The notes beneath the pieces were generated by a model. The model searched no databases and had not been told where the DNA came from. It was given only the letters and a program-made list of their open reading frames with translations. 46,101 nucleotides of DNA from Phellopilus nigrolimitatus (Eukaryota; Basidiomycota; Agaricomycetes; Hymenochaetales; Hymenochaetaceae), in assembly GCA_021029095.1 (NCBI GenBank), contig JAJOHG010000204.1:1-46101 (forward strand). Reading direction: 5' to 3'. The first letter of the stretch is position 1; every line of letters starts with the position of its first letter. A program made the translations under genes and the position numbers. Below are positions 9,625-20,743 of the stretch, in pieces.

Positions 9625-9834
9625 GGCGAGCGGAGATTGCTGGACATAAATGACGTCATCGGGGCTGGGCATCTTTGCGGGCGGTCTCCATCCGTCAATT
9701 TGCAGAGATTTCAAACGTAGAGTCGGTAAAGTAAGATGGGTGCGGGATGACGGACATTCTGCGTCAGAGATGACAAAATGGAGAAACTTGACAGACGCGT
9801 CAACACAATGCGTGGGAACTTGGAAGGGGAGGGA

Positions 9835-9852
9835 GGGGGGGGGGGGGGGGGG
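9835..9852 (+). repeat. Homopolymer of 18 G
   Basis: Eighteen consecutive G preceded by GGGGAGGGA. It may form a G-quadruplex, or partly reflect assembly or slippage error. It lies between the two PMP3-type genes. Confidence 0.9.
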
Positions 9853-10468
9853 TACGTTGTAATATGAAATCAGATTTCTCCTTACATATGCAACGTATAC
9901 TCATCGGAAACACCTAATGAAGTCTGCGCTGCAAAGTGGATTTTTTCTGGAATTAAATTTGCGCCCATGGCATCCTTTGCACGGCAGGAGTAAAGTTGCG
10001 CCTCTAACACCAAATGAGTGCCTGACAACGTGGTTAATATAACTCAAAGCTGCTATGACGAACACAGAAAATATCACACGGAATTGACTTCAATTCCTGA
10101 ATCTCAGCATACTATTCGTCATCGTCTTAGATTTATGGTTTTGGACATGCTAGAGAGGTTTAAGTTCGCAACAGCGATGTATACATTTTGATACAAGCAT
10201 GCGCACGAATAATATAGCTGCGTTCTTGCCAAGGAACATGAAATTGGCGCGACAATTAAAGAACAAAAAATATCAGATCCATAGTCAAGCAGGCCAGGCT
10301 TGTTATGAATTCGAAGAAAATGTAACAGAATAATTAAGTTCAAAAACGGTGAATGGGACTAGCTAGGCAATAAAGCATATTTCGTTAGATGGCGAACAGT
10401 GGATCATACTTTTGAAGCGACTCACCGAATATGATCCGCTCAGGATCTCAGTGCATATCGTTACTGGT
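9853..10468. other. Intergenic between PMP3-type genes
   Basis: AT-rich, with no coding pattern, repeat or RNA-like fold that I could support. It should contain the 3' UTR of copy 2. Confidence 0.45.
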
Positions 10469-10959
10469 CTACCTATATGTTACAATAACATATCTGCAGT
10501 AAATCGATGAGCAAGTTTCTCAGTAGACAATCGAGAAAACCGCAAGAGGGCCTGCAGAACTCACACAGCATGGATGAAGCCAGGAATTATTCCACAAAGC
10601 CATAGTAAGAAGTTGATGATAATCTCTGAAATGCATGGCTGTTGTCAGCTTCGAGATGGAATAGTGCGCTAAGCATAGACCACGCACGGAACCACGCTCC
10701 CTTCCTGAATTCGAGCTCTGAAGAAATAAAACAGGAGGTAAGCCGGGCTTCATATGCGGAGAAATGGGTTCGACGCACTGAGAGCGACTGCTATCCACGA
10801 GAATAGACTGGGAGGGTTAGGGAGAAGTCAGTATTCCGTTCTTAGAATGAGATGGCTATTCACGTACATGGCGATAATAATAAGGAGCATATCACTGCAT
10901 GTTACCACATGCTTAGATCTGCGTTTCTGTATGCGGCGGCGGCGATGATGTGTTGCCAT
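10469..10959 (-). CDS. PMP3-type membrane proteolipid, copy 2 (diverged)
   Basis: Five exons on the minus strand, 10868-10959, 10779-10807, 10688-10717, 10565-10625 and 10469-10493, give 78 aa with every phase consistent. The N-terminus has about 20 extra residues, mostly basic (HHRRRRIQKRRSK), before the first hydrophobic segment SDMLLIIIAILFSWIAVAL. The loop is KLEFRKGAWFQ and the second segment LLWLCGIIPGFIHAVYV. Exons 2 and 4 are 29 and 61 nt, as in copy 1, so this is a tandem duplicate. It lacks the PP pair of the first helix and the loop cysteine, so it has diverged in function or is relaxing. A TATATA at 11022-11027 lies upstream. Confidence 0.75.
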
Positions 10960-11021
10960 GCTGTCTGGTCTGTTGGTGTGAAGGTTCCAAGGAAAGGAGA
11001 GAAAGTCAAAACATAAGCTTG

Positions 11022-11027
11022 TATATA
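11022..11027 (-). promoter_or_regulatory. TATA-like box of PMP3-type copy 2
   Basis: TATATA on the minus strand, about 65 bp upstream of the ATG at 10959. Confidence 0.4.
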
Positions 11028-11931
11028 ACGATCTCCCGGGTTTACATTGCTTATCTTTAGCAGGTCTAGCAGAATGTGCAATGGGAACCGTCAGCTTTGC
11101 AGACACAATCTGTTCGGGCCGCCTATTTGACGCAATCCGAGAGCGCTCAAAAAGTCGTCGAGCAAAGTGGCCATCCATCGACGAGACCAGCCTGAATATT
11201 GAGGAGCAGTAAAAGTCGGAGGTCAATCAAGAGAAGCATGCTCAACTGTAGAGGATTGTTATGCGTTCGCGAACCGAACGGTAGAGGTGGGTAGCCAGCC
11301 GCCACGGCGTGGTGAAGTCACCTCGCAATGATTTGCACCGTCGGCATCTCGGCTTTGCGAGTACAGCCGTCAGCCGGATCTACGTACATGTACTTATCAC
11401 TTAGTATGTACCGGCTTGTATGGTGTAGCGAGACTGGTCTACGTCGTCTTTCGTGCGTCAGAATTCAAAACTTGGTCTGAAGGAGAAAAACAAGCAGAGC
11501 CGCCAAAGCTCGAGGGCTCAACAGCACAAGCGAGGCTTTTGTTTTCTTTTCACGCGGAACTCCGGACGCATGTTTTCTGTCTTTCTTCTTTGCAGTCAAG
11601 CTCTGGAGGCTCAGTCGCTCGCAGGAAACCCCCGCCCGGACTTATGAAGCTCGGGAACTCGCGTGATCTCTGGCCAAACCGGAAACGTGTTCTAGACTAT
11701 GCTAGCTCTCGCGATTGTGACCATTCAGACGCACGTACATCAAAGGGGGCATCATCATAATGAAAGGCCTTGCAGGCGGTATTTGAAGAGCACACCCAGC
11801 TTGCAAGCGGGGGGCGCCGTACGGGGTCGTCGTCGCCGCACACTCATTTCTCGACTGCCGTCCCCCGCGCCCGCCAAACGCCGTCGACGCCTTCCCAACT
11901 ACCAACTCAGCCGCAGATCTAGCGCCGGAGA
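11028..11931. other. Intergenic, transition into GC-rich block
   Basis: Up to about 11.4 kb the composition is mixed; from about 11.8 kb it becomes strongly GC-rich. No gene is supported; the last 150 bp are probably the 5' leader of the gene at 11932. Confidence 0.4.
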
Positions 11932-12303
11932 ATGTCCCGCATCCCGTCCACGAACACATGCCGCTGCGGCAGGCACGCCGCGCCGTCCGCGCCCGCCGCT
12001 CCAAGCTCCTTCCCGACGCCTGTGTGCACGCCGCCTCCCTCTCCCGCAGCCGCGGCCTACCCGAGCCCGCCGCCCTCCCCGCCGCCGCGCACCGCGGGAG
12101 GCGGCGGCGGCGGCGGCGGCGGCGTCGCGGACGCGTACCGCCTGTGCGCGGAGATGATGGGCATGACGCTCGACGCGTTCACGTACTCGTGCCCGCCGAC
12201 GCCCGCGGCGTCCCCTGCTGGCTCGCGGCGCGCGACGCCGGCGGGCTCTCCTGCGGGCTCTCCTGCGGGCTCACCGAAGAGGCCGAGGCCGGCGCGGAGG
12301 TAG
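11932..12303 (+). CDS. Small Pro/Gly/Ala-rich protein, unknown
   Basis: Single-exon frame of 123 aa starting MSRIPSTNTCRCGRH. It contains Pro-rich tracts, a run of nine Gly, a short segment with ordered character (VADAYRLCAEMMGMTLDAF), and near-perfect tandem PAGS/AGSP repeats before a basic end (KRPRPARR). GC-rich composition opens rival frames: one from 11958 to 12428 overlaps in another phase and ends in a more ordinary peptide. The frame given here is preferred because of its ATG and its short structured segment. No family recognised. It could be an exon of a larger gene. Confidence 0.4.
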   Translation: MSRIPSTNTCRCGRHAAPSAPAAPSSFPTPVCTPPPSPAAAAYPSPPPSPPPRTAGGGGGGGGGVADAYRLCAEMMGMTLDAFTYSCPPTPAASPAGSRRATPAGSPAGSPAGSPKRPRPARR

Positions 12304-15300
12304 CGGAATGGAACGAGTACGCTTCCTTCGGTAGTGGCGCGGCGACGGGCGGGGTGTCGATGCGCCACGAGATGACGGCGTTCAATCATGACTTCAAGTC
12401 CGCGCGTCCACCGCCCTTCGGTTTTTGACGGCGCACAATTTGCCTTTGTCATTCTATTCGTTCCTTGAAGAGTTCGTCTTCCCCTTCGTCCATCCTGGGC
12501 TCATCCAAGCTCCTAAATTATTTGTACCCATCAGCCATGCCTAGAATTTTCGTTCGAGTCTCGACTCCACTCGCCTTTGCCCTCGAGCCCTCGTGCGCCG
12601 ACGCACAGGCAGTATTTATGTCGATCCCTTCACATAATTTCGTTTTCGTCTTGACTGCACCCGGTCCCGCCGTTCCGTCGCTCTTTTATCTTCCTTTTCC
12701 TTCCTCGAATTATGTCTTTCTCCCCCATCATGCACGCATTCCCGCATCCCACAAAACGACGCATTGTGCCCGCACAATCACATGTATATTTATGACTAGA
12801 CACGACAAATCGGAGCCACGCGCTCATAACTTATATTAATACAAAATCAACGTCACGGATACACGCCCTCTTCCCGTCGTGCACGTCTCGCCGCCACGGC
12901 ACGCGCAACTACGGACGCGAAGCTTGACTGATCGTGTGCGATCCGGACAGCGGCGAGGGCGAATAAATCCAGCGGGAGTCCCCGTGGGCAGCCACAGAGC
13001 CCAGTAAGTACTAAGAAAAGACGACAGAGCGGCAAGACGAGACGGCGAGATGGATCGGCGAAGCACATCCATAAGCCGGCGCCCGAGCGACGGAGCGAAG
13101 ACCAGCCCAACAGGCTTTAGGGGCGCGTGTCGGGAGCGTTGCGCCCATTACACCCAAGCAGCGCGCACACGGGAGCAGTACCCGATAGCCCATCGGGACG
13201 ATCCCAGATGCAGCCGCGCCGACGCCGGGCAGACACGCGCACAGGACACAGATACAGACGCGGCAGCGCGAGAATCTAGAGCGGTTGGACGGACAGGGAA
13301 GGCGGCGAAGCGAAGCGAAGCGCCGTCACTGGCGTGCAGGCTGCGGCCTGGCTGGCGTAATTAAACTGATTGTGGTTCGTGATCGCTGGCTGGCAGGCGC
13401 CAATCGGCGTCTGTCAGAGAAGCGGTATATTGCGTGCGGAGACTCGGCCAGCCAGCCTGGCGGAGTCGTCGAGGGTGGAGCTGGGCCAAAAGCTCCGAAG
13501 TGTCTCAAGGTAGAAGCAGGGACGGACGGCGCTGCGGATGTGGATGCGGGCACGGGAGCAGAGGCAGAGGCAGAGGCAGCTGATCGTGACGACGGGGACG
13601 AGACGGAGATGAAAGGAGAAGCCGAGAAGTGTCTCGCGGAGCCTGTCTGTCTGGTGAATCATCGCGGGCCACGTCAGAGGACTGGGGCCGGGGCTAGGGC
13701 TGCGACGCCGCTTCGACACGCCGCTGGCTTCGCGTCTCTTGCTTCGCCGTCGAGGCGAGGCGAGGCGAGGCGCGGCGAGGCGCGAGCTAGGCCGGCCCGG
13801 TTCTGGGCACAGGACTAACTGAGTATTCCGAGCAGGGCGCCGCTGAACGCGTTATGCACGCTGCTCGATCAAGATATAAAATAAAAATAAAAAGTAAAAA
13901 TAAAAAATAAAAATATAGCCAGAATAAGCGGAAAGGAAGGGCGAGGGCGAGGGCGAGGGCGATGCGCCGCGCGCCGCGCGAGGGTCGGCCAGCCGCGATC
14001 GAGGTAGGTAATCGAGGATCTCGGAAACCCGCGCGGCTCTGCCTGAGGGCGCCGCTGGGGGGGAACGAGCGGGTGCATACACGCTGTATGGGCCGAAAAA
14101 CAAATGACGCAGCCGCAGCTTCTGCGGCTGGGCTTCGATGCATAGAGACGGACGACGGACGGCGATAGCGGAGGCGATGGGGCGCGGTGGAGCGGGATAA
14201 GACGGGAAGAAGGGAAGGGTGTATGCGCCTGCCTCCTGCGCGCTGCGCGTGCTGATGCACTCTAACTGTGTACTGTATGTATCGCAGCGTCTTCGATCAT
14301 CGCGCGTGTGAAGGGACAGCGGGCGCAGGCATTCTGCGGCTGTAGGCGCAGCAGCTCTGGTCAGCTGGAGAGATAGATAGACCCCGCGCGGGGCGATGCG
14401 CTGCCTGCGCGCGGGCTAGAAGCGCCGGGGGGAAAGCCTAAGTGGCGTCATAGAGACCGTTTTCGCGGCACACGACCAGGAAATTTGAAAGCAGCAGGGT
14501 GCGCTCAATCGAGAAGAAAAGAACTGGGCTGGGCGGAGCGGAAGCGCGGCGGGTGTTGGTGGCTAGGGCGTAGAAGATGGAGATTGAGGATTTTGGAGCG
14601 GAAGGCGCAGGAGCAGCTGCGTCTTGATAGGCCCCTTTTCGTCCGTTCAATTCCAGGATTCCGAAGGATGACGTGCTGCGTGTATAAGAAAGCTTCCGAA
14701 GCCCGTAGGTTGGCGGGCAGCATGGCGCGGCACACGACTAGAAAAGCCAGATTGAGAAGGAATAGAAAGGGAGTTTGCACAGGCGACTTGTTTCTCCAGA
14801 AAAGACGTACATACTTGCGTAAGGCCGAAACTGGCGTGCTTTTTTTTTGTCGGTCGGCGGACGCGCAACGCAACACGTTTTCCAGCTCCAATAAGAAAAA
14901 GAAAAGTAAAAAAAAAAAAGCGGGCGCAGGGATGGCTTGGATCCAAATCCAAGAAGGCTCTGCTGACCAAGGGGCCAGAGGCGGGCCAGCGCCGGCTGTT
15001 GATGTGTCCCCTTCCGTGTGTCCGTTCGCGCGCACGTGTGCGCCGTTTTCGATTCGACCTATCCATTTTTTTTTTCTGCAGGACATGCGAGCGAGCGAGC
15101 TTTTCGACTTGGGAAGGAGACGGGGGGTAGGGACGGAGCGCCGCAGATGTCTTCGGTGCGTGTACACAGTACACGTATGAGGCTTTGGCCGCGGTGTGCG
15201 GCTGCACGCGCGGCGTCTTCCCTGATCAACCCCCCAAAAAACACTTTGCGCAGCGAAGTAGACAGGGTGCAGAGCGTATGAGCCCCGGGTACGCGTACGT

Positions 15301-16645
15301 GCCAAGTTTGAGTGTCGTCCTCGGCGCGGCGCGTGACGCTGGCAGGGAAAGCAGCAGGCGCGGGCGGTGCGATTTGGTGAGAGGAAGGGCTAGGCGGCGG
15401 TGGGACGCGGGAGGCGGCGCGGGCTCGCGATATCCGTTTGTTGGCTTCGTATTGCTTTAGGCGCGCGGCGGACGGAGGAGCTGCAGCGCGAATAGATAGA
15501 GAAGCAGCTGTACGTAGGTGTTGGCAGGCATGCGGCGGGGAGGGGCTGGCGTGTGGCCGCTTCGGCGCTGGACGCGGCCCTGGCGCGAAACGACGCGACG
15601 CATACACATACACATACATTGCGCATTGCGGGCGCAGAGATAAGTGTGGAGGGTTTCGGCGCGAGAGAGCGTTTTGAAGCGAGCAGCGCACGACGTCTTG
15701 CGTCTTCGTGCGAGCTACTCGCTCGAGCCCGATTTAATTCTTCGCGCTTCGCACTTCGTCTTCGTCCTCGTCCTCGCGTCGGCGATAGCGATCTGGTGTG
15801 CGACAGAGCGCGCGCGCGGGTGCCGAGCGAGCGGCACGCAGGTGTGCGGGCGCAGGTGCGCTGAGGCGAGAAGAGTGCTGCGTCGCGCTGCGTGCGTCGT
15901 GTCGCGTGTGGGGCAGCGTTACAGAGTTAAGATGGGCTGCGTGGATGGGGGATGGGGGATCTAAAACCTTACTCGGACATAGAGCGGGACGAGCGAGGAG
16001 ACACCCGACAGGTTGGAAAAGTGATCTATCTCTTGAGAGCGCGCACCCGTATGGGGCCATATGCCGCGTCTGTCAAGGCGACGGGTTAGGGACGGGCGCT
16101 GGATATGGGACGGGGCTCCCTCGGGGGGGAAGGCTGAACGTGGGCACTGCGCGCGGGTGAATCCGTGGAGGTGTGCGGTGTGATGCGTCACGTGCGCGGC
16201 AAGCGAGAAACACGAGGCGCGTCTGGCCGGTGTCCCACCCATCGGCCAGCCAGCCGTCGTCTCGCCCGTCTCTTCTCGACCTCGACGAAAGACGAGAGCC
16301 CGCGCACGCAGGGCCACCACACCCAACGCGCACACGCCCCGCACACGCACACGCCCCCGCGCGAGCCCCGGGCGCTGTTGACGCACACGCCGCGCGCACA
16401 GCGGACGCCGGGTGCACGCACGCCTCGGACGGACGGACTGTCTACTGTCGGACACGCGGCACCTGCACCTGCACCGTGGCATATCGAACTAGCAGCTGCC
16501 CCTCCAGCCGCCTGCCGGCCCCCGCATGTCCCAGGCCCTTCACGCCACGCCACGACACACACATACTTAACGCACAGGCGAGCCCTATCTCCCCACTCCC
16601 CTCTTGCCTTCCTCTCCGTCCTCCTCCCCGTCGCCGCCGCGACCC
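12304..16645. other. Long GC-rich non-coding block
   Basis: More than 4 kb with open frames in nearly every phase, all Arg/Ala/Pro/Ser-rich and mutually incompatible, which is what high GC alone produces. No family pattern was found. Visible elements are an A/T-rich tract at 13871-13918 (repeated ATAAAAATAAA-like units), a GAGGC/GGCGA run at 13749-13785, and short poly-T or poly-A runs near 14839 and 14905. The part from about 16.2 to 16.64 kb, C-rich and rich in CACACGC motifs, is probably the leader of the gene that follows. Confidence 0.45.
13871..13918. repeat. A-rich low-complexity tract
   Basis: Imperfect tandem ATAAAAATAAA-like units stand out from the surrounding GC-rich sequence. 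It could be a poly(A)-related relic or a promoter poly(dA:dT) tract. Confidence 0.7.
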
Positions 16646-19024
16646 ATGTCCGCCGCCGTCAACCCCAAGCGCGGCGCCCTCTGGGCACCCGACAGGCCGC
16701 GCTCCGTCGACCCCGCCCTCGTCGCACGCTCCTCCTCCACCAGCGCCGCCACCGCGCCCACGCCCGCGGCCGCCCGCCCGTCCTTCTCCGCCTTCTCCTC
16801 CTTCTCCTCCTCCCTCTCCTCCTCCCTCTCCTCCGCCTTCTCCGCAGGCAGACACGCCCGCGCCGGCTCCAGCGGCTCCCCGCCCACGCCCACGCGCCCG
16901 GCCTCCGCCGCGCCCCAGACAAAGTGGCTCCCGCGCGCACTCGCTCCCGGCCCGCCAGCCGCGCCGCACACCAGCAGCAGCGGCGCCCGGCACCGCTCCA
17001 CGTCCAGCGCGTCTGCCGCCGCCGCCGCCGCAGCAGCAGCAGCAGCCGAGGCACCCCTCCCGCCCGTGCCGCCCCTCCCCTCGCACCCAAGCCCAGCCGG
17101 GTCGGCCGACAGCGACGATAACGACGATAACGATAATGGCGACGATGACGACGACGACGATGACGACGCAGACGCAGACGCAGACGCAGACGACGATGGC
17201 GACGGCGACTGGCGCACATCCGTGCAGCACGCCGTCGCGGCCCGCTTCCGTCCGCGCTTCCGCGAGGCCGACGCCGCGCTCCACGCACGCCTGCGCGCCG
17301 CGCTCGCGGGCGGCGGCGTCAACGCCACGACCGTCGCGCGCCGTGCGCGGCGAGATAGCCTCGGCGGCGGCACTACCAATATAAGCAGCACCAACAGCAC
17401 GAGCGCGAGCTCGCGCACGACGGACGAGGCGCGCCTGCGCGCCGCGCACGAGCGCGCGCTCGCCGCGCTCCACCGGGAGATGGACGACGAGCTGCGCGCC
17501 GCGCTCGCGCGCGAGGAAGCCGCGCGCAGGCGCCGGAGTCGACGCGGGGGCGACGACCGCGACCGCGACCGCGTGGTCGTCGAGGAGGCGAGCCCCGGCA
17601 CGAGCCCCGAGGAGGAGTGGCTCTGGCGGCCCGACGAGCTCGCGGCTGCTGCTGCTGAGGCGGCCGACGCACCGCCGCGCGTGCGCGACAAGTGGAAGGA
17701 CGCGGTGCGTGTGGAGCAGCAGGTCATCTGGGACGCGATCAAGCGCGGAGGCACCCCGTCGAATTTGTTGATGAGCGGGAGCCGGAAGGTGCACTTCGCG
17801 CCGGCGGGGACGCCTCCGCCGCCGCTCCCGCCCGTGCCGACGCTCCCGCGCACGCCGCACACCCCGAGCGGCGCGCCCGCGCGCGCGGCAACCGCGCAGC
17901 CGCACTCGCACTCGCACTCGCATTCGCACTCGCACTCGCATGCGTCCGCGCCGGCGCCGGCACACCGCGCGCTGTCGCCGGGCGTGCGCCCGGGGAGCGC
18001 GCGGCCCGCGAGCCCCGCGTACGCGCGGTGGATCCCGTCCGCGCAGGGCCAGGCGCCGGCGGCCCCGCAGGGCATCCCGATCCCCGGGCGGAGCGCCGCG
18101 AGCCACTATGCGAGCAATTATGCCGGGCAGCAGCAGCAGCACCACCAGCACCACTACCGCCAGCACAGCCGTGGCCATGGGGGTGCGCTGGAGGAGGGCG
18201 GGGAGGGCGCGAGTGCGGGGAGCGGGAGCGCGCGTAGTGTGAGTGTGAGTGGGGTTGGGACTGGGACTGGGACTGGGATTGGGAGAGGGAGCGGCGGCGG
18301 GGGAGGGAGTGGGAGTTGGAGGGAGTGGAATGCGGCGCGGAGGGAGAGGGAGGGGTCGCCTGCTGCCGCGAATGCGAATGGGACGCCGCCGATGGCGCCC
18401 GCGCCCGCGCCGGTCGTGAGCTCCGCGTCGGGATATGCGAGCCGCCAGCGGACGGCGTCGTCCCATGGACACGGGCACGTGCGCGCGCCGTCTGCGCCGC
18501 CGGTGTCGGTGCTGCTGGCTTCGCGCGACCGCGACCGCGACCGCGAGCAGAGGGAGAGGGAACGCGAAAGGGAGAGGAAGGCGGTCGTGGACGACCGCGA
18601 GCCGGAGGGCGAGCACCGCGCGCCGGCGCCGCCGGCGCTCCGCATGAGCGCGAGCGCGAGCGCGCGGACGGTGGAGCGCACTAGCTCGGCGCGGAGCGCG
18701 CTGCCGGACGAGGACGCGCCGCCGCCGCCGCCGCCGCCTCCGGGACCGGGACCAGATCCGTCGCCGTCGCCGCCGCACGCGTCGTCGCCGCTGCCCGCGT
18801 CGACGGCGGCGGCGTACAGCGCGCGGGACAAGGGGAAGGGGAAGGCGCGCGCGCTGCCCGAGCCCGAAGCGGGTGGGTACGCGACGGATTACGTGTCGGG
18901 CGGGAGGGCGCGCAAGAAGTCGAGGCTTGGCGGCGGGGGAGCGGGCGCGGGGATGTATGTTGCGCAGCTTGAGGACTTTGCGAGTGTGTTGAGGAGGGAG
19001 TTGAGGATTAGCGCGGAGGCGTAG
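16646..19024 (+). CDS. Large intrinsically disordered protein, 792 aa
   Basis: Single-exon frame, GC-rich throughout. The start at 16646 (MSAAVNPKRGALW) is preferred over an in-frame ATG at 16604, because the 14 extra codons are only Ser/Pro. Order: Ser/Ala/Pro-rich N-terminus; acidic tract of Asp with Asn/Ala around residues 155-190; a probable helix near 258-298 with heptad-like charges (LRAAHERALAALHREMDDEL); a more conserved-looking block WKDAVRVEQQVIWDAIKRGG then NLLMSGSRKVHF near 350-390; a His-Ser repeat near 420-433; Gly-rich and Arg-Asp/Glu repeats; and a final ordered segment with ARKKSRL and LEDFASVLRRELR. The WKDAV..W..I and VLRRELR segments are the best handles for a homology search. 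Function unknown. A 778-aa antisense frame is treated as a shadow. Confidence 0.65.
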   Translation: MSAAVNPKRGALWAPDRPRSVDPALVARSSSTSAATAPTPAAARPSFSAFSSFSSSLSSSLSSAFSAGRHARAGSSGSPPTPTRPASAAPQTKWLPRALAPGPPAAPHTSSSGARHRSTSSASAAAAAAAAAAAEAPLPPVPPLPSHPSPAGSADSDDNDDNDNGDDDDDDDDDADADADADDDGDGDWRTSVQHAVAARFRPRFREADAALHARLRAALAGGGVNATTVARRARRDSLGGGTTNISSTNSTSASSRTTDEARLRAAHERALAALHREMDDELRAALAREEAARRRRSRRGGDDRDRDRVVVEEASPGTSPEEEWLWRPDELAAAAAEAADAPPRVRDKWKDAVRVEQQVIWDAIKRGGTPSNLLMSGSRKVHFAPAGTPPPPLPPVPTLPRTPHTPSGAPARAATAQPHSHSHSHSHSHSHASAPAPAHRALSPGVRPGSARPASPAYARWIPSAQGQAPAAPQGIPIPGRSAASHYASNYAGQQQQHHQHHYRQHSRGHGGALEEGGEGASAGSGSARSVSVSGVGTGTGTGIGRGSGGGGGSGSWREWNAARREREGSPAAANANGTPPMAPAPAPVVSSASGYASRQRTASSHGHGHVRAPSAPPVSVLLASRDRDRDREQRERERERERKAVVDDREPEGEHRAPAPPALRMSASASARTVERTSSARSALPDEDAPPPPPPPPGPGPDPSPSPPHASSPLPASTAAAYSARDKGKGKARALPEPEAGGYATDYVSGGRARKKSRLGGGGAGAGMYVAQLEDFASVLRRELRISAEA

Positions 19025-19397
19025 GCGGGTGTGTGGGGTGCTGGGTTTGGAGGGGCAGGGAGGGGAGGGTTGGTTTGTCTGTCCGACGCGGTTTTGGGAT
19101 GTGGAGTCTGTTTGTGTGGTTATGCCTATGCCTACGTCCTCGCCTCTTCCTCTTCCTCCTCCTCCTCCGGACGAGACGAGTCAGTTCCGCCACCGCGTTG
19201 GCGCTCAACTATGATAGTATTCCACGCACCGGCTCGGTTTCCCCGCGTGCGCCTCTCGCTCGCTCGTGCTCTGCTACGCTCTCTTCGTCCGCGTCCGCGT
19301 CCCGGACCCATTTTTTAGGAGGCCCGCTCGCGCTGGCGAAGCCTCGGAGATTAAGGAGGAGGGATTTGGGATTAAGGGGCGCGGTATATGCTCGTCT

Positions 19398-19464
19398 CTC
19401 GTCTGGCTCCGTCTGTCTGGCTCTGTCTGTCTGGCTCTGTCTGTCTGGCCGTCCGTCCGTCCGC
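19398..19464. repeat. Tandem CTGTCTGG / CCGT repeat
   Basis: Imperfect repeats of GTCTGTCTGGCTC followed by CCGTCCGT units. Confidence 0.8.
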
Positions 19465-20026
19465 CCCTCTGCGCGTACATGTACCCCCGGCTCTTTCTCT
19501 GCGGCGTCCTTTTCGAGACGCCCCCTTTTCCGACTCGATAACGCGTTTATGAGCGCGGCGCAGCGCCTCCTAGGACGACTAGGCCCGAACCCTGCGCCCT
19601 CTTGGCTCTCACAGACTCACACCCAACCCGCAACCCTGCCCGCGCCCCCGCCCCGACCGCCGGTGTATTTGTTTTCGTGGTGCTGCTGCGCGCACGCGTG
19701 TTTTCCCGTTCATCGCTCATCTCGTTCCGTGTATTAATTTCTTTGGCCGGCCGGCTTTCGTTTCATGTCCACCCACCCATCTCTCTCTTTCTTTCGCTGT
19801 CTTTGGCATCTGCATCAGTCTTCATCTGTTCAGTTCTCTCCGTTTATGTCTTCGTCATTTCCCCCTCCTTCCCACACTCCGTCTTGGTGAATGAGTCACT
19901 GCTTTTTTTTTTTTTTCATTTTTCATTTTGGCCAGTTTATGGGCGCGAACGTGGGCGTCGCGTGCGGGTTTCATATCCACGTTTTCGTTGGTGGTCCTCG
20001 TCCTCGGCTTTCGATCGTGTCGTATT

Positions 20027-20080
20027 TCCTCTTTCCCTCTTTCCCTCTTTCCCTCTTTCCCTCTTTCCTCTTTCCTCTTT
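20027..20080. repeat. Polypyrimidine TTTCCCTC tandem
   Basis: About seven units of TTTCCCTC or TTTCCTC, entirely pyrimidine on the plus strand; it could adopt H-DNA. Confidence 0.85.
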
Positions 20081-20474
20081 TTCACGCAATTTATATCCCG
20101 GCTCGGTTCTATGCATTGCACTTTTTTCTTCACTCTCTCCATGCATATCATATATCCATTTTTCCATTTTTTTTTCCATTTTCAATCGCCGCCGGCTCCG
20201 GCTCCGGCTCGCTAACCCAATCCGAAACCGATAACCGCAAAACCCACCTCCGAATCTAAATCTAAATTCTATATCTGAAACTGAATACTGAATACCTATG
20301 TATGTGTATGACGCCTGCGCCTGCGTATGGCGATTGATGCGCGCGCGGCCGCGGCCGCTGCGCGTGTTGCCAGCACCGTAGTCCCGTAGTCCGTAGTCGA
20401 GTTGGCGGAAGCAAATGGACAGGACAATGGACATGACATGGCGTGACTGCAGTTGGCAAATGTGACTGCGCTCC

Positions 20475-20743
20475 TACAGGTGGATTTAAAAAGTTACGGA
20501 CCGGCCGAAAAAGGAAGGTGTGTCGACGCGCGTCAAAATTGTGGATCTCACTGCTCATATGTGATAAAAAATCTCGACGCACCAAATAGAAACCTCATAA
20601 TCATTGTGGTTCTTGTTGATTTGTTCCGCAGTCAAGCCGCAGGAGCCATACCCTTGAAAAAACTGCCATTGCAAGGGTGCTCAAGAGCTGGCACGAACAA
20701 TTTCCTTTTTCGGCCGGTCCGTAACTTATTAAATCCACCTGTA
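20475..20743. mobile_element. MITE with 42-bp terminal inverted repeats and TA ends
   Basis: The left end 20475-20516 begins TACAGGTGGATTTAAAAAGT and contains CGGACCGGCCGAAAAAGG. The right end 20702-20743 is its reverse complement with about one mismatch. Both ends are bounded by TA, consistent with a TA target-site duplication of the Tc1/mariner-pogo type. The 185-bp interior has no transposase frame, so this is a non-autonomous element of 269 bp. It lies in the promoter region of the 1304-aa gene, about 455 bp before its ATG. Near-identical ends suggest a recent insertion. Confidence 0.85.

Larger units (their letters stand above)
19025..20474. other. Pyrimidine-rich 3' flank, no gene
   Basis: Downstream of the 792-aa gene the plus strand is pyrimidine-rich. 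It includes a CTGT/CTGG tandem at 19398-19464, and TTTCCCTC units at about 20030-20080 that make one of the longest strand-asymmetric tracts in the window. No coding pattern is supported. It probably includes the 3' UTR and the next promoter. Confidence 0.45.

Noticed and set aside
12304..16160. Many long overlapping frames on both strands in the GC-rich block
   Set aside because: High GC removes stop codons in all phases. None shows a family motif, consistent splice sites or ordered segments.
16442..18778. A 778-codon frame on the minus strand, antisense to the 792-aa gene
   Set aside because: It is almost entirely Arg/Ala/Gly/Val, as expected for the complement of GC-rich Ser/Ala/Pro codons. 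The plus-strand frame has an ATG, ordered segments and His-Ser and Asp tracts that fit a real protein better.
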